Shown: positions 43,971 to 53,282, numbered from the stretch's first letter. The stretch is 64,000 bases of DNA from Planctomycetota bacterium (GCA_024279865.1 JAJRRC010000052.1:62001-126000), one strand, 5' to 3'. Notes: a model not told the origin generated them from the sequence alone. A program made the numbers and translations.

Positions 43971-44234
43971 AGAGACGGATACAACGAAATTAGAAATCGT
44001 TTTTTTGGCGCGCGTGTTGCGCTTGGTCATTCATAATAAAGAATCCGACTCTTCAGCAGAGTTCGGCTTGGGCTGAATCGAATGGTCTTTTTTGGCGCGT
44101 TTGAAAAAAATAACACGAGCGTAAAAGAATCTCCCCCAAAATTTTCGAAAGAAGCAAGGCAAAACCAAAGAAAAACTTCCGGGGGGGATTTCCCAAACGC
44201 TGGGTTCACCAAGGGAAACTTCCGGGGGGGGGGG
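43971..44234. repeat. Repeats before the HNH stop, including a double G-tract element
   Basis: AATCCGACTCTTCAGCAGAG (44041-44060) belongs to the short repeat seen at 29432 and 57244. 44174-44234 has AACTTCCGGGGGGG, then the longer arm CAAACGCTGGGTTCACCAAG, then AACTTCCGGGGG to a run of 11 G that touches the complement of the HNH stop. Confidence 0.8.
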
Positions 44235-44864
44235 TTATTTTAGTTCGACCGACCAGTAGGCGTTGTCTAGGAAAGTTTGCCAGCAGGCAAAGCGGTTGTT
44301 TTGCAGGCGGACGGTGATGGCGGGGTTGCGTTTGGGTTTGTAAGGTTGATTGATGAGTTTCATGTGAGCTTGCTGAGGGGTGCGTCCTCCTTTTTTCGCA
44401 TTGCACCGAACACAACAACACACCAGGTTTTTCCAAGTGCTAATTCCACCTTGACTGCGAGGCAGGACATGGTCGAGACTTAATTCGGTGGTGGGAAAAT
44501 TCTTACCACAGTATTGGCAAAGGCTGTGGTCTCTCGCGTAAATGTTTCGACGATTGAGTTTTACGCCTTGGCGAGGCAATTGGTCATAGCCAAGGAGGCG
44601 AATAATTTTGGGAATGACAAGATGGGCCCGAACCGTGCGGACCCGTTGATAGTCTTGTTGTTCAAATTGTTTCCAGGCTTGTCCGAGCTGGGACCAGTTT
44701 TCAAAATCGTGCCCGCTGTAGTTGCCTTCGTCCACATGAATGACTTCAGCGATATTGCAACATAAAAGTGAAAAAGCGCGGCGAGCATCGGTGACACGAA
44801 CAGCTAACCAGAGCTTGTTGAGCACCAGAACTGGAGCATTTAAATTAGAGACGGCTGCACTCAT
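44235..44864 (-). CDS. HNH endonuclease family protein
   Basis: HNH nuclease of 209 residues. The HNH core is CQYCGKNFPTTELSLDHVLP ... WKNLV..CVRCN, with two CxxC zinc pairs and the DH catalytic pair. The N-terminus (LVLNKLWLAVRVTDARRAF) is typical of a chromosomal HNH family found in planctomycetes and other phyla. Its substrate is unknown, and there is no restriction or phage gene beside it. GGGAGG lies before ATG 44864. The stop touches a G-tract element. Confidence 0.87.
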   Translation of the reverse strand: MSAAVSNLNAPVLVLNKLWLAVRVTDARRAFSLLCCNIAEVIHVDEGNYSGHDFENWSQLGQAWKQFEQQDYQRVRTVRAHLVIPKIIRLLGYDQLPRQGVKLNRRNIYARDHSLCQYCGKNFPTTELSLDHVLPRSQGGISTWKNLVCCCVRCNAKKGGRTPQQAHMKLINQPYKPKRNPAITVRLQNNRFACWQTFLDNAYWSVELK

Positions 44865-44979
44865 CGAGGCCTCCCGTTCACTTAAATTCTAGCCGCAGAT
44901 TCAACCCCTCGCAAAAACAAAGCGATGGATATGACGAGAAACTTGTCAATATCCCGTTTAATAGGATCAAAGTCGCCTG

Positions 44980-45918
44980 CTATTGGGATGCAGATCGCAG
45001 CGATTGAGCAGAGAGTAACCGTCTTAATGACTGGAGCAACGGTTGATCCGTTCGAATCAAGACATGACGCACGCCAGCCACATGACAACAGTGACGAACC
45101 TGATCTAAATGACTTTTTATTTGCGTTTGGTAACGCTCGCCCACCGCTTGTAAATCAGTCTGTACTTCTTCATGGGTTTCACTGTCACGCAAATGCCAAT
45201 GCCCTTTTTGAGGTAACTGTAATTCATCAGGCGAAAGAATTTGAGCTACCCATAATTCACGGCCTCCATGGGTCCAATGACGAATGGATTTTTCTAACTG
45301 TGGCAAGTCATCAAGAAAATCACCAAGCCAAACAACAACCCCCCCCCGGAACCCCCGGTTCCCCCGGAAGTTCTCGCTCATCTTTTTGATGCCCTTGGAA
45401 GTTTCTCGGAATCGTTCTTGGCAATTTTTAGCGGTCTTTTTTTGAATGACTTGAGAAAGTGTTTCGTAAATTCGACCCGTGGCAGCGAGGTGACGCATCG
45501 GTGGATAATGAACGATGCAATTTTGTTTTTGAAAAATGTCCAGTCCCACCCTGTCATGCTGACGAATTACAATTTGCGTGAGCGCCCCAGCCATGGTGGC
45601 GGCATACCGTAATTTTGTCGGCAAACAATTCTCAGATGACAGCGATGCAAAGTCCATCGACGCTGAAGCATCCAGAACCAGTGAAAATTGCTGTTGACCC
45701 AAGTGTTGTTGGCGACGAACAAATAGCCGATCCGTACGGCCGAAATGTTTCCAGTCCACCAAGCGTGGGTCATCGCCGGGACAGTATGCCCGCCGATCAA
45801 AAAAATCATTCCCATGACCCGTGGCAGAAGATCGATGTTCGCCGGCCAGAAAACGACTTGCCAAGCCTGTTGCGACGAGGCGCAAATCTGCCGGTGAATT
45901 CCATTGTGTGAGGTCCAT
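44980..45918 (-). CDS. DUF58 domain protein (vWA-like)
   Basis: Protein of 312 residues with the DUF58 signature RAYCPGDDPRLVDWKHFGRT and a von Willebrand A-like fold starting LVLDASASMDF (MIDAS DxSxS). DUF58 proteins usually work with a MoxR AAA+ ATPase; none is visible next to it, so the partner is elsewhere or to the other side. Residues about 183-198 (SENFRGNRGFRGGVV) carry an in-frame C-tract/G-tract unit (45340-45374) just before a beta strand. ATG 45918 is chosen because homology begins soon after it; a longer frame starts at 45963. Confidence 0.8.
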   Translation of the reverse strand: MDLTQWNSPADLRLVATGLASRFLAGEHRSSATGHGNDFFDRRAYCPGDDPRLVDWKHFGRTDRLFVRRQQHLGQQQFSLVLDASASMDFASLSSENCLPTKLRYAATMAGALTQIVIRQHDRVGLDIFQKQNCIVHYPPMRHLAATGRIYETLSQVIQKKTAKNCQERFRETSKGIKKMSENFRGNRGFRGGVVVWLGDFLDDLPQLEKSIRHWTHGGRELWVAQILSPDELQLPQKGHWHLRDSETHEEVQTDLQAVGERYQTQIKSHLDQVRHCCHVAGVRHVLIRTDQPLLQSLRRLLSAQSLRSASQ

Positions 45919-45950
45919 GTCCACGCTTAGATTGTATCCCCATCCAATCA

Positions 45951-45978
45951 GACGCGCAAGCAAGTTTGCTTGCGGCTG
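45951..45978. repeat. REP-like hairpin
   Basis: GACGCGCAAGCAAGTTTGCT then TGCGGCTGG: stem CGCAAGCA/TGCTTGCG with an altered loop. Confidence 0.75.
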
Positions 45979-46012
45979 GCGTAAGACCCATTCAAAATCA
46001 AAGGAGGTCTTG

Positions 46013-46309
46013 ATGGATGCAAAACAGCTTAAGCAACCAAGTCAACGTGCGGTGAGCGCACAAAAAACCCGAGAGTCGCTTGGGGGCGACTCTCGGGAGA
46101 AATTTCCAAAGATTGAAGTTTGCCAAAAGAAAATTTCCGGAAGGGAAATCCCAAAAGCGATGGGATCACCAGGGGAAACTTCCGGGGGTTCCGGGGAGGA
46201 TTCCCAAAACGCTGGGATCACCAAGGGAAACTTCCGGGGGGGGGTTAGTGTTCGTGCAGGCTGGCATCGACTTCATATTCGCCAGCAATTGGCGCCAGTG
46301 AGGGCGTGA
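46013..46309 (+). CDS. Doubtful small ORF with a perfect Shine-Dalgarno
   Basis: AAAGGAGGT lies 4 nt before ATG 46013. The frame encodes 98 residues, starting [20 protein letters not shown]; the next 50 are translated from the G-tract element and a terminator, and the last 20 lie antisense to ThuA. Only the first 20 codons could be original. It may be a remnant of a gene truncated by repeats, or chance. Confidence 0.25.
   Translation: MDAKQLKQPSQRAVSAQKTRESLGGDSREKFPKIEVCQKKISGREIPKAMGSPGETSGGSGEDSQNAGITKGNFRGGVSVRAGWHRLHIRQQLAPVRA
46062..46097 (-). terminator. Rho-independent terminator of the ThuA gene
   Basis: Perfect 12-bp stem, CCCGAGAGTCGC (46068-46079) with its complement (46086-46097), and on the minus strand a following run of six T. 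It lies 148 nt beyond the ThuA stop; the space between is a G-tract element. Confidence 0.85.
46098..46244. repeat. G-tract element between ThuA stop and its terminator
   Basis: Three partly duplicated units: TTTCCGGAAGG, CAGGGGAAACTTCCGGGGG and CAAGGGAAACTTCCGGGGGG, the latter two each preceded by a CGATGGGATCACC/CGCTGGGATCACC arm. The final G-run touches the complement of the ThuA stop at 46245. Confidence 0.8.
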
Positions 46310-47027
46310 TGTTTGGAGCATTTAAGCGATAGGGCGCGCTGCTATTTTGGTTGGCCCATTTCACGCCGTTGGCGATGACACGTTGGACGTTTTCGTTGTA
46401 GTAGATTGGGAAGGTTTCATGGCCAGGACGGAAGTAGAAGATACGTCCTTTGCCACGGGTCCAGGTGCAGCCAGAGCGGAAGACTTCGCCACCTTCGAAC
46501 CAACTGATGAAGATCTGTTCGTCGGGTGCGGGGATGTCAAACATTTCGCCGTACATTTCGGTATCGGTGAGTTCGAAGTGTTCATCGGTGAGGCCGTCGG
46601 TGATGGGGTGTCCTGGATTGACGTTCCAGATCAGTTCCCGTTCACCTTGTTCGCGCCAGCGTAGTGAGCAGGTGGTTCCCATGAGTCGTTTGAAAATTTT
46701 GGAGTAGTGTCCGGAGTGTAGGACAAGTAGTCCCATGCCTTGGAGCACACGTTTTTGCACTTTGTCGACGATGGCATCGGAGACTTCGCCATGAGCACAG
46801 TGTCCCCACCAGGTCATGACATCTGTTTGTTCGAGGACTTCATCGGTGAGGCCGTGTTCAGGTTCATCGAGTGTGGCGGTTCGGACGAGGACATTTTGGC
46901 CGAGTTGTTTTTCGAGGCAGGATTTGATTGTGCCATGGATTCCTTCTGGGTAGAGGTCTTTGACTGCTTGGTGGTTTTGTTCGTGACGAAATTCATTCCA
47001 GACGGTCACGCGGATGGGTTCGGACAT
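46245..47027 (-). CDS. ThuA-like domain protein
   Basis: Class I glutamine-amidotransferase-like fold protein of 260 residues of the ThuA family (trehalose utilisation). [20 protein letters not shown] starts the fold; [24 protein letters not shown] and [16 protein letters not shown] are conserved family stretches. In rhizobia ThuA acts in trehalose/disaccharide 3-keto derivative metabolism; in planctomycetes the family is very common in sugar-related loci, but no partner is beside it here. Normal length for the compact ThuA type. Confidence 0.88.
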   Translation of the reverse strand: MSEPIRVTVWNEFRHEQNHQAVKDLYPEGIHGTIKSCLEKQLGQNVLVRTATLDEPEHGLTDEVLEQTDVMTWWGHCAHGEVSDAIVDKVQKRVLQGMGLLVLHSGHYSKIFKRLMGTTCSLRWREQGERELIWNVNPGHPITDGLTDEHFELTDTEMYGEMFDIPAPDEQIFISWFEGGEVFRSGCTWTRGKGRIFYFRPGHETFPIYYNENVQRVIANGVKWANQNSSAPYRLNAPNITPSLAPIAGEYEVDASLHEH

Positions 47028-47391
47028 GGGAGTTCTCCAGCGGTAAAAATTTAGGTAACAGCCTGACGAATACCAATCTCTTTTAATTCACGTGCGTTTT
47101 GTGACTCGCGGAGACAGAATTGACAAGACTTTATAAAACTCTCATCGCGCAACTAAAATACGCAATGCGTATAAGGTAAGTCGTTTTCATGAATTTGCAA
47201 GTATGTTCGCTCGAAGTGGCTTGCCCCGAATCTTTAGTACCAGTTGCGATGAGGGATTTTGTATTAATTGTAGGTTCCAAATAGAATTTGGGCACTCAAA
47301 ACAGCAAGCAATTGGTACTTGTCAAATAAGACTGTTACATTACTAAATATAAGAGAATCTTAATTGATAATTTAGTCCATCGGGAATACGC
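47028..47391. repeat. Gap with a TACCAAT-family repeat
   Basis: 47066-47175 is a family B copy (ATACCAATCTCTTTTAATTC, GACTCGCGGAGACAGAATTG, ATACGCAATGCGTAT). The remainder, 47180-47391, is AT-rich and should hold the promoter of the DtxR-type regulator; TTGTCA (47314-47319) is a possible -35. No gene is seen. Confidence 0.65.
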
Positions 47392-48066
47392 ATGCCTACC
47401 AGTACGGCCGAAAACTATCTCAAGACGCTTTATCAACAGCAACAGCGGCAAGAGTCGCCTGAAAAGCCGTTGGCGATGGGTCGTCTTGCTCAAGCGATGA
47501 ATGTCGCGCCCGGGACGGCGACGGCCATGATTAAAACGCTGGCATCGACAGGCCTTGTGAATTATAAATCTCGTGGTGGTGTTAGTTTAACAGAAGAAGG
47601 CCGGGTTCAGGCTTTGCATATTCTTCGTCGGCATCGTCTGGTTGAACTGTTGCTTGTCGAAGTGCTGGGGATGAATTGGGCCGAGGTTCATGAAGAAGCT
47701 GAAGTGCTTGAGCATGCTGTTTCTGACAAGGTTCTAGAGAAGATTGATGCCTATTTGGGACATCCACAAGCCGATCCGCATGGCGACCCGATTCCCACTG
47801 CCAAAGGTAAGCTCAAATTCGCGAAGCAGCAAAATCTGATCGACATTTCCCAGACCACCGGGTTGAAAATCGCACGAATTCTCGATCAGAATCGGGCCTT
47901 TCTGCAATTTATTCATGATGCAGGCTTGTTGCCCAATACCAAAATTACCATTCTAAAGCGAGACTCCGTGGTTGATGCCATTACGGTTCAGCCTGTCGGC
48001 GGGGACCCAATCACCTTGGGGACCAAGGCTGCTGCGAAAATTCTGGTTCAAACCGATACCGCATAA
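47392..48066 (+). CDS. DtxR/MntR-family metal-dependent regulator
   Basis: Metal-sensing repressor of 224 residues, sensing iron or manganese. N-terminal winged helix (TAENYLKTLYQQQQ, then RLAQAMNVAPGTATAMIKTL), dimerisation/metal domain (LLVEVLGMNWAEVHEEAEVL, EHAVSD, LGHPQADPHGDPIP with ligand Cys replaced by Ala-type as in MntR-like forms) and a C-terminal FeoA/SH3 domain. Which metal cannot be decided. Its 3' end overlaps that of the convergent epimerase gene by 19 bp. Confidence 0.9.
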   Translation: MPTSTAENYLKTLYQQQQRQESPEKPLAMGRLAQAMNVAPGTATAMIKTLASTGLVNYKSRGGVSLTEEGRVQALHILRRHRLVELLLVEVLGMNWAEVHEEAEVLEHAVSDKVLEKIDAYLGHPQADPHGDPIPTAKGKLKFAKQQNLIDISQTTGLKIARILDQNRAFLQFIHDAGLLPNTKITILKRDSVVDAITVQPVGGDPITLGTKAAAKILVQTDTA

Positions 48067-48905
48067 CGCAGCGCTTGGCTTAAGCTCTGGTGCGAAAAAA
48101 CATAGCCTGCTTCAATGAGTTTTTGAGGAACCGCACGCGTGCTAGCTAGCAGCAATTCGTCCGCCATTGGACCAAGGGCCAAGCGTGCAGCCATTGCTGG
48201 CATCGGTAGCACGGTCGGGCGATGCAGAACTTGCCCAAGTGCTTTGGTGAATTCATAACAAGTCACCGTCTGCGGGGACACCACGTTCATGGGGCCTGTG
48301 ATCGATTCATTTTCTAGTGCAAACTCGACTGCGCCAGTAGCATCCTTGAGGCTGATCCAAGGCCAATATTGCTTGCCTGAACCGACCACCCCACCCAAAC
48401 ATAACTTAAATGGCAGAAGCATTTTAGATAACGCTCCCCCTTGTTTGGAAAGCACCATACCAAACCGTGCATGGATTACCCGAATGCCCACTTGGCGGGC
48501 GGGGTTTGCTGCTTGTTCCCATTGTTGACCTGTTTGAGATAGGAAGCTTTTGCCGGGGGTTGCCTGTTCGGTTAAGGGTTCGTCGCCGCGATGGCCATAA
48601 AGCCCCACTGCCGAGGCAACGATCAAGGTTTTGGGTCGGTTTTGCGTTTGATTGGCCATGGCTTGAGCCAATTGCTCGGTGCTATGGACTCGGCTATCAC
48701 GGATTTGCTGTTGAAAGCGGGCCGTCCAACGTTTGGACGCAATGTTCACCCCGCCAAGATGAATCACAGCTTCGGGAAATTCACGATTCAGATCCCACCC
48801 ATCAGCTCCCCGACGAAGCAATTCAACATCGTGACCAGTCTCTAACAACTGCTTTTGCAGTGCTGTGCCGATGAGTCCTGATCCCCCTGCCAATAAAATT
48901 TGCAT
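48048..48905 (-). CDS. NAD-dependent epimerase, YfcH type (TIGR01777/DUF1731)
   Basis: SDR-fold protein of 285 residues. N-terminal MQILLAGGSGLIGTALQKQL is the NAD-binding motif; HLGGVNIASKRWTARFQQQI and the C-terminal DUF1731 region (MPAMAARLALGPMADELLLA) are typical of the YfcH/sulA-like family. Its substrate is unknown. ATG 48905 follows GGGGAGG on the coding strand, which is the end of a G-tract element; the frame extends upstream as repeat-coded sequence. Confidence 0.88.
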   Translation of the reverse strand: MQILLAGGSGLIGTALQKQLLETGHDVELLRRGADGWDLNREFPEAVIHLGGVNIASKRWTARFQQQIRDSRVHSTEQLAQAMANQTQNRPKTLIVASAVGLYGHRGDEPLTEQATPGKSFLSQTGQQWEQAANPARQVGIRVIHARFGMVLSKQGGALSKMLLPFKLCLGGVVGSGKQYWPWISLKDATGAVEFALENESITGPMNVVSPQTVTCYEFTKALGQVLHRPTVLPMPAMAARLALGPMADELLLASTRAVPQKLIEAGYVFSHQSLSQALRYAVSV

Positions 48906-49281
48906 CACAATCCTCCCCCCCCGGAAGTACCCCCGGAAGTACCCCCGGAAGCTTTTCCTTGGGTAAATTTTCAAGTCCCTAGCCCCCATATCCCGGGCCT
49001 TGGTCTCTGACCCCTCTTTCCCAAAAGCTTTTCCCGGAAGTTTCTTTGGGTAAATATGAAGCCTTCAGAAGCATCTTTGGCCATTTTACCCCGAAGTACA
49101 CCCTGAAGGTCTCAGCAGCGAATCTGAAACTTCCGGGGGGGCTTACTGGTATTTTAGCCCCCTTTTTCAAATGGCAATAGGTAACGGATAGCAGATCTTT
49201 AATCATGTGAAAATTGTCGAATGGTCCTTGAGCGAATAACATTGGTTTTTTACGCCTTTTATCTTTTGGGAGAATCGTCTC
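48906..49281. repeat. Large C-tract...G-tract element and glyA upstream region
   Basis: 48917-49141 starts with a C8 tract and three CCCCCGGAAGTA-type units, has CTTTTCCTTGGGTAAATTTT, and ends AGCGAATCTGAAACTTCC plus G7. The same GCGAATC(T/C)GAAACTTCC end is found at 34304 and in altered form at 51968. 49142-49281 is unique sequence with a promoter candidate for glyA. Confidence 0.8.
49214..49242 (+). promoter_or_regulatory. Possible glyA promoter
   Basis: TTGTCG (49214-49219), 17 bp, TAACAT (49237-49242), 40 nt before the glyA ATG. Each box matches the consensus at four of six bases. Confidence 0.4.
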
Positions 49282-50562
49282 ATGGCCACCCTCACAGACC
49301 CCCAGCAGGCGCTTGCACAAGCCGATCCCGCCGTTGCTTCACTGATCGCTCAAGAAGCAGATCGCCAAGAAAACACCCTGGAAATGATCGCCAGTGAAAA
49401 CCATACCTCATCGGCGGTCATGGCTGCGGTCGGCTCTTGCCTCACCAATAAATACTGTGAAGGCTATCCCGGCAAACGCTATTACTCTGGCTGCGACTAT
49501 TACGATGAAATCGAAACACTCGCCATCGAACGAGCCAAAGAACTCTATGGCTGTGAATTTGCCAATGTGCAACCACACTCCGGAGCCAATGCCAACCTCG
49601 CAGCTTTCTTTGCACTGCTCGAACCCGGCGATACCTACCTCAGCGTGGTCCTCTCCGACGGCGGTCATCTTTCCCACGGCCTACCGGTCAACGTCTCGGG
49701 CAAGTGGTTCAATGCAGTCCACTACCCACTGATCTACGATGAAGCGAGTCCCGAATACGGCCACATCGATTTCGATGCAGTCGCCCGACTCGCTGCTGAA
49801 CACAAACCCAAAATGATTCTCTGTGGCTACTCGGCTTATCCGCGAACCATTGATTTTGACCGGTTCCGAAAAATCGCAGACGACTGCGGCGCACTCCTCA
49901 TGTGTGACATGGCTCACATCGCTGGCCTTATTGCCGGCGGAGCGCATCGGTCGCCATTCCCACAGTGTGACATTGTGACCACCACGACCCACAAAACCCT
50001 GCGAGGGCCACGAGGCGGATTGATCCTGACCAACGACCCTGACATCGCAGTCAAAATCGATCGCGCTATCTTCCCCGGAACCCAAGGCGGACCGCTCATG
50101 CACGTCATCGCAGGCAAAGCAGTCTGCTTCGGTGAAGCACTCGACCCCTCATTCAAAACCTATGCCCACCAAGTTGTCGCCAATGCCAAAGCACTCGGCG
50201 AACATCTCAAACAAGCAGGCTATGGCCTGGCCTCCAATGGAACAGACAACCATCTGTTGCTCATCGACCTGCGAACCATCGACCCAGAACTCACCGGCAA
50301 AAGTGGTGCGTTGTGGCTCGAACAAGCCGGCATCATTACCAACAAAAACACCGTCGCCAATGACCCACGCAGCCCGTTTGTCACCAGTGGCATCCGTATC
50401 GGAACCCCCGCGCTGACCACCCGAGGCTTTGCTGAGCCACAAATGAAAACCGTGGCGGACCTGATGGATCGCACGCTTCGTTCCAACGGCGATGCCCAGG
50501 TGATTGAACAGGTTCGCAGTGAAGTCGTTGAGTTGTGCAAGCAGTTCCCCATGCCTCATTGA
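49282..50562 (+). CDS. glyA: Serine hydroxymethyltransferase
   Basis: PLP enzyme interconverting serine and glycine and supplying one-carbon units to folate; 426 residues. Motifs: [35 protein letters not shown], the PLP-lysine motif [15 protein letters not shown], and [15 protein letters not shown] lies 9 nt before ATG 49282. folE2, also tied to folate, is at 13.8 kb. A TATCAG-type repeat follows. Confidence 0.97.
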   Translation: MATLTDPQQALAQADPAVASLIAQEADRQENTLEMIASENHTSSAVMAAVGSCLTNKYCEGYPGKRYYSGCDYYDEIETLAIERAKELYGCEFANVQPHSGANANLAAFFALLEPGDTYLSVVLSDGGHLSHGLPVNVSGKWFNAVHYPLIYDEASPEYGHIDFDAVARLAAEHKPKMILCGYSAYPRTIDFDRFRKIADDCGALLMCDMAHIAGLIAGGAHRSPFPQCDIVTTTTHKTLRGPRGGLILTNDPDIAVKIDRAIFPGTQGGPLMHVIAGKAVCFGEALDPSFKTYAHQVVANAKALGEHLKQAGYGLASNGTDNHLLLIDLRTIDPELTGKSGALWLEQAGIITNKNTVANDPRSPFVTSGIRIGTPALTTRGFAEPQMKTVADLMDRTLRSNGDAQVIEQVRSEVVELCKQFPMPH

Positions 50563-50752
50563 TGAAGCTGTCAGCGATTAGCCATGAGCAATCAGTAAGA
50601 AAAGAATTTCAGATGGAATTTAAAAAAAGAGTTCCATTTTTAACAATCAACTTTTGCTTTCTTACAGACAGATGATTGCTGAGAGCTGGCAACTCAAAAC
50701 TGATATCATACAAACGGATCATTCCCGATTGTTTTTGCTGACAGGGTAACCG
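50563..50752. repeat. Degenerate TATCAG-type inverted repeat
   Basis: CTGTCAGCGATTAGCCATGA... on the left and CTGAGAGCTGGCAACTC on the right (50568-50697) form a weaker version of the hairpin seen at 42755. Confidence 0.55.
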
Positions 50753-51511
50753 ATGGCTGAGAATTTAAAATTTCATAAGCCTGATGGCACGCCCGCACGC
50801 TGCTTGATTATTGTCCCTGCCTTTAACGAGGCGGGCTCGATTGCTCAGGTGGTCAGTGGATTGCACGAACATCTTCCGGAGGTGGACGTGTTGGTGGTGG
50901 ATGATGGATCGATTGATCAGACTCATGCCCATGTGCCTAAAACCGCGACCGTGGTACGCTTGCCGTTTAACCTTGGCATCGGCGGTGCGATGCAAACAGG
51001 CTACCGCTATGCGGACATGCATCGTTACGATGTGGCAGTCCAAGTCGACGGCGACGGCCAGCATCCCCCCGCTGAAGTTTCACGGGTGATTCAAACTTTG
51101 CTTGACCGACAGTGTGACATGATCGTGGGCTCACGCTTTTTAGAAGAGACCAAATACGAACAAAAAATTTCACGCATGACAGGCATCCACCTGCTGCGTT
51201 TGTGGATCAAACTGTTGTGTGGCCAATCATTCAGCGATTGCACCAGTGGATTTCGTGCAGCCAATCGGGACGTCATCAAATCGTATGCGCACTGGTATCC
51301 CGATGATTATCCAGAGCCTGAAGTGTTGCTTTTGCTAACGAGGTCAAACTTTGCCGTCGAAGAAATTCAGGTTCACATGGAACAACGAACCACCGGACAA
51401 ACCAGTATCTCGCTGACCCAAGGCATCTTCTATGTCCTCAAAGTCGCCACGGCCTTGTTGCTGGATACCATCCGAAATCCCTGGCCTGATCACAAGGGGA
51501 AAACATCATGA
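50753..51511 (+). CDS. Family 2 glycosyltransferase, polyprenyl-phosphate type
   Basis: GT-A fold transferase of 252 residues similar to dolichol/undecaprenyl-phosphate mannosyl or glucosyl transferases. LIIVPAFNEAGSIAQVV and VLVVDDGSIDQT begin the fold; QVDGDGQHPP is the metal-binding DxD region; SDCTSGFRAAN is conserved. It lacks the C-terminal membrane helices of some relatives. First gene of a three-gene operon: its stop overlaps the next start by 4 nt (ATGA). Confidence 0.9.
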   Translation: MAENLKFHKPDGTPARCLIIVPAFNEAGSIAQVVSGLHEHLPEVDVLVVDDGSIDQTHAHVPKTATVVRLPFNLGIGGAMQTGYRYADMHRYDVAVQVDGDGQHPPAEVSRVIQTLLDRQCDMIVGSRFLEETKYEQKISRMTGIHLLRLWIKLLCGQSFSDCTSGFRAANRDVIKSYAHWYPDDYPEPEVLLLLTRSNFAVEEIQVHMEQRTTGQTSISLTQGIFYVLKVATALLLDTIRNPWPDHKGKTS

Positions 51512-51996
51512 TTCGACCTCTGGTCCTGGCGATTTTCGGCGGCTTCTTGTTGTGGATGTCTTTGCGAAGCTTGCGATCCCAACGATTGCAAGAACGCTAC
51601 GTGCTTCTATTTATTGCGACCGGATTGCCCTTTTTGGTTCTGGCGGTTTGGCCTGATGGGATTGTGTGGCTATCTGAAAAAATGAACATGGAAAAGCCCA
51701 CCTTGATGGTCTTTTGCCTTGGCTCATTTACCATTGTGCTTTTGCTCAAACTCTTTTCGATCATCAGTGTCCAACAACGCCAAATTGCATCCTTGGCACA
51801 AATGGTCGGCATCCTCACCCAAAAACAACCCTTCTCCCCCCCCGGAGCCCCCCCCTCCGGAAGTTTGTCCGCGGGCAACTTTCAAGTCCCCGGAAGCATT
51901 CCTACTAATATTCCAGAAAATCTTTCTGAAATGATTTCCGAAGCACACCAATCTGAAGACCTTCGCAGTGAATCTGAAACTTCTGAGGAGGGCTGA
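51508..51996 (+). CDS. DUF2304 membrane protein with repeat-coded tail
   Basis: Small membrane protein of 162 residues; residues 1-100 are the DUF2304 domain with three hydrophobic segments (RPLVLAIFGGFLLWMSL, LFIATGLPFLVLAVWPDG, VFCLGSFTIVLLLKLFSII) and the ending QQRQIASLAQ. DUF2304 proteins normally sit next to polyprenyl glycosyltransferases, as here, and are thought to help them in the membrane. The last 55 residues, PFSPPGAPPSGSLSAG onward, come from a C-tract element (51837-51990). It overlaps the next gene by one base (TGATG). Confidence 0.85.
   Translation: MIRPLVLAIFGGFLLWMSLRSLRSQRLQERYVLLFIATGLPFLVLAVWPDGIVWLSEKMNMEKPTLMVFCLGSFTIVLLLKLFSIISVQQRQIASLAQMVGILTQKQPFSPPGAPPSGSLSAGNFQVPGSIPTNIPENLSEMISEAHQSEDLRSESETSEEG
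51837..51990 (+). repeat. C-tract...G-tract element ending in a ribosome-binding site
   Basis: Starts with a C9 tract and CCCCCCCTCCGGAAG, continues about 110 bp in frame, and ends GTGAATCTGAAACTTCTGAG followed by GAGGG, a degenerate G-tract. That end supplies the Shine-Dalgarno of the following glycosyltransferase, whose ATG is 51996. Confidence 0.7.
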
Positions 51997-53057
51997 TGGT
52001 TGCCATGTCTCAATGCACCGCTCAGGTAGCCGTTCTCATCGTCAGTTATAAAGGTGAGCCTTACCTCGCGGATTGCTTGGACAGCTTGCCTCGTGACCCA
52101 TCGGTTCATCTGGTGGTGGTGGACAATGCTTCCCCTGACCAAACCGCTCAGCTCATCACCGAACGCTATCCCCACGTGCATCTGGTCCAAAGTCCAACTA
52201 ACCGTGGTTTCACCGGCGGAAACAATCTCGGTTGGCAGTATGTCCGCGAACATTTGCCTCAGGTGAAATACCTCTTACTGCTCAATCAGGACACCGAAGT
52301 CGAAAAAGATTTCTTGCCCCCTTTGGTGCAATTTTTGGAGGATCGCCCCAACGTCGGAGCAGTGCAGCCGATGTTGTTGTTACATCCACAAACCGATCAG
52401 ATCAATACCGCAGGCAACCAAAGCCACTTCCTGGGATTTGGTTTTAAAACCGGGTCAGGCCAATCACCCACTTCATACAATCAACCTCGGCAACTTTGTT
52501 TTGCGTCGGGCGCAGCGGTGCTTCTACCAATGGATTTACTCGAACAGGCGGGCTTGTTTGAAGAGGCCATGTTTCTTTATCTCGAAGATGCAGACCTCGC
52601 CTGGAAGCTGCGACAAATGGGATACGAAACATGGCTCGTCCCTCAAAGTCAGGTCTTTCACAAATACGAATTTAGATCCACACTCAATGCCTATGGCTAC
52701 CTCGAACGCAATCGCTGGTGGCTGCTATTGATTTACTATCGCGTGGCCACGCTGATCCTGCTCAGTCCCGCACTGGCGTTGATGGAACTGGGCCAATGGG
52801 GTTATGCCATCACCGGAGGCATGGCAACCGCCAAAGCGCGGAGTTATGGTTTTTTCCTCAAGCCTTCAACCTGGCGATTGATCCGACGGCTGCGCCGTGA
52901 AGCTAGGCAACGACGCACCCTAGGCGATAACCAGTTCATGGCAGATTTCTCCGGGACCATTCCAGCCAGTGAACTTTCTCACTGGGCGTTACAAAAAATC
53001 GCCAATCCTATTTTTGGATTTTATTGGGCCATCGCTCGTCGATTGATGTTCTGGTAA
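51996..53057 (+). CDS. Family 2 glycosyltransferase, rhamnosyltransferase-like
   Basis: GT-A fold transferase of 353 residues. VAVLIVSYKGEPYLADCLDS, VVDNASPDQT and FTGGNNLGWQY are the WbbL/rhamnosyltransferase-like motifs, with NQDTEV as the DxD-equivalent region and FASGAAVLLPMDLLEQAG following. The C-terminal third has hydrophobic stretches that could anchor it to the inner membrane. Likely role: surface polysaccharide assembly with the two genes before it. Confidence 0.88.
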   Translation: MVAMSQCTAQVAVLIVSYKGEPYLADCLDSLPRDPSVHLVVVDNASPDQTAQLITERYPHVHLVQSPTNRGFTGGNNLGWQYVREHLPQVKYLLLLNQDTEVEKDFLPPLVQFLEDRPNVGAVQPMLLLHPQTDQINTAGNQSHFLGFGFKTGSGQSPTSYNQPRQLCFASGAAVLLPMDLLEQAGLFEEAMFLYLEDADLAWKLRQMGYETWLVPQSQVFHKYEFRSTLNAYGYLERNRWWLLLIYYRVATLILLSPALALMELGQWGYAITGGMATAKARSYGFFLKPSTWRLIRRLRREARQRRTLGDNQFMADFSGTIPASELSHWALQKIANPIFGFYWAIARRLMFW

Positions 53058-53085
53058 AAAGAAGAGTGCATCACACGCTCTCATA

Positions 53086-53192
53086 CCAATCCCATTTTAA
53101 AATCGTACGCATGGTGATTGGCGGAGACCGAATTGAAAAGGTTTTATAAAAATCTCAACGCGTACAGCATCTATGCGAGGCATAGATGTCAC
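53086..53192 (+). repeat. TACCAAT-family repeat (family B)
   Basis: CATACCAATCCCATTTTAAA, then GATTGGCGGAGACCGAATTG, then TTATAAAAATCTCAACGCGT. Fifth copy in the window by position. Confidence 0.8.
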
Positions 53193-53282
53193 ACACAAAA
53201 AAACGAGAAACAAGTTACGATTATGATTGATTCGATAAAAAAAATGGAAAATCGATCCCCAAATGGGGTAAAATAGAATTCC

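Noticed and set aside
48906-48989. Extended N-terminus of the YfcH-type epimerase
   Set aside because: It encodes RGYFRGYFRGG from C-tract units; the NAD-binding motif starts at ATG 48905 with a good ribosome-binding site.
49142-49281. Glycine or SAM riboswitch before glyA
   Set aside because: No paired stems or conserved riboswitch cores could be found; a simple promoter explains the region.
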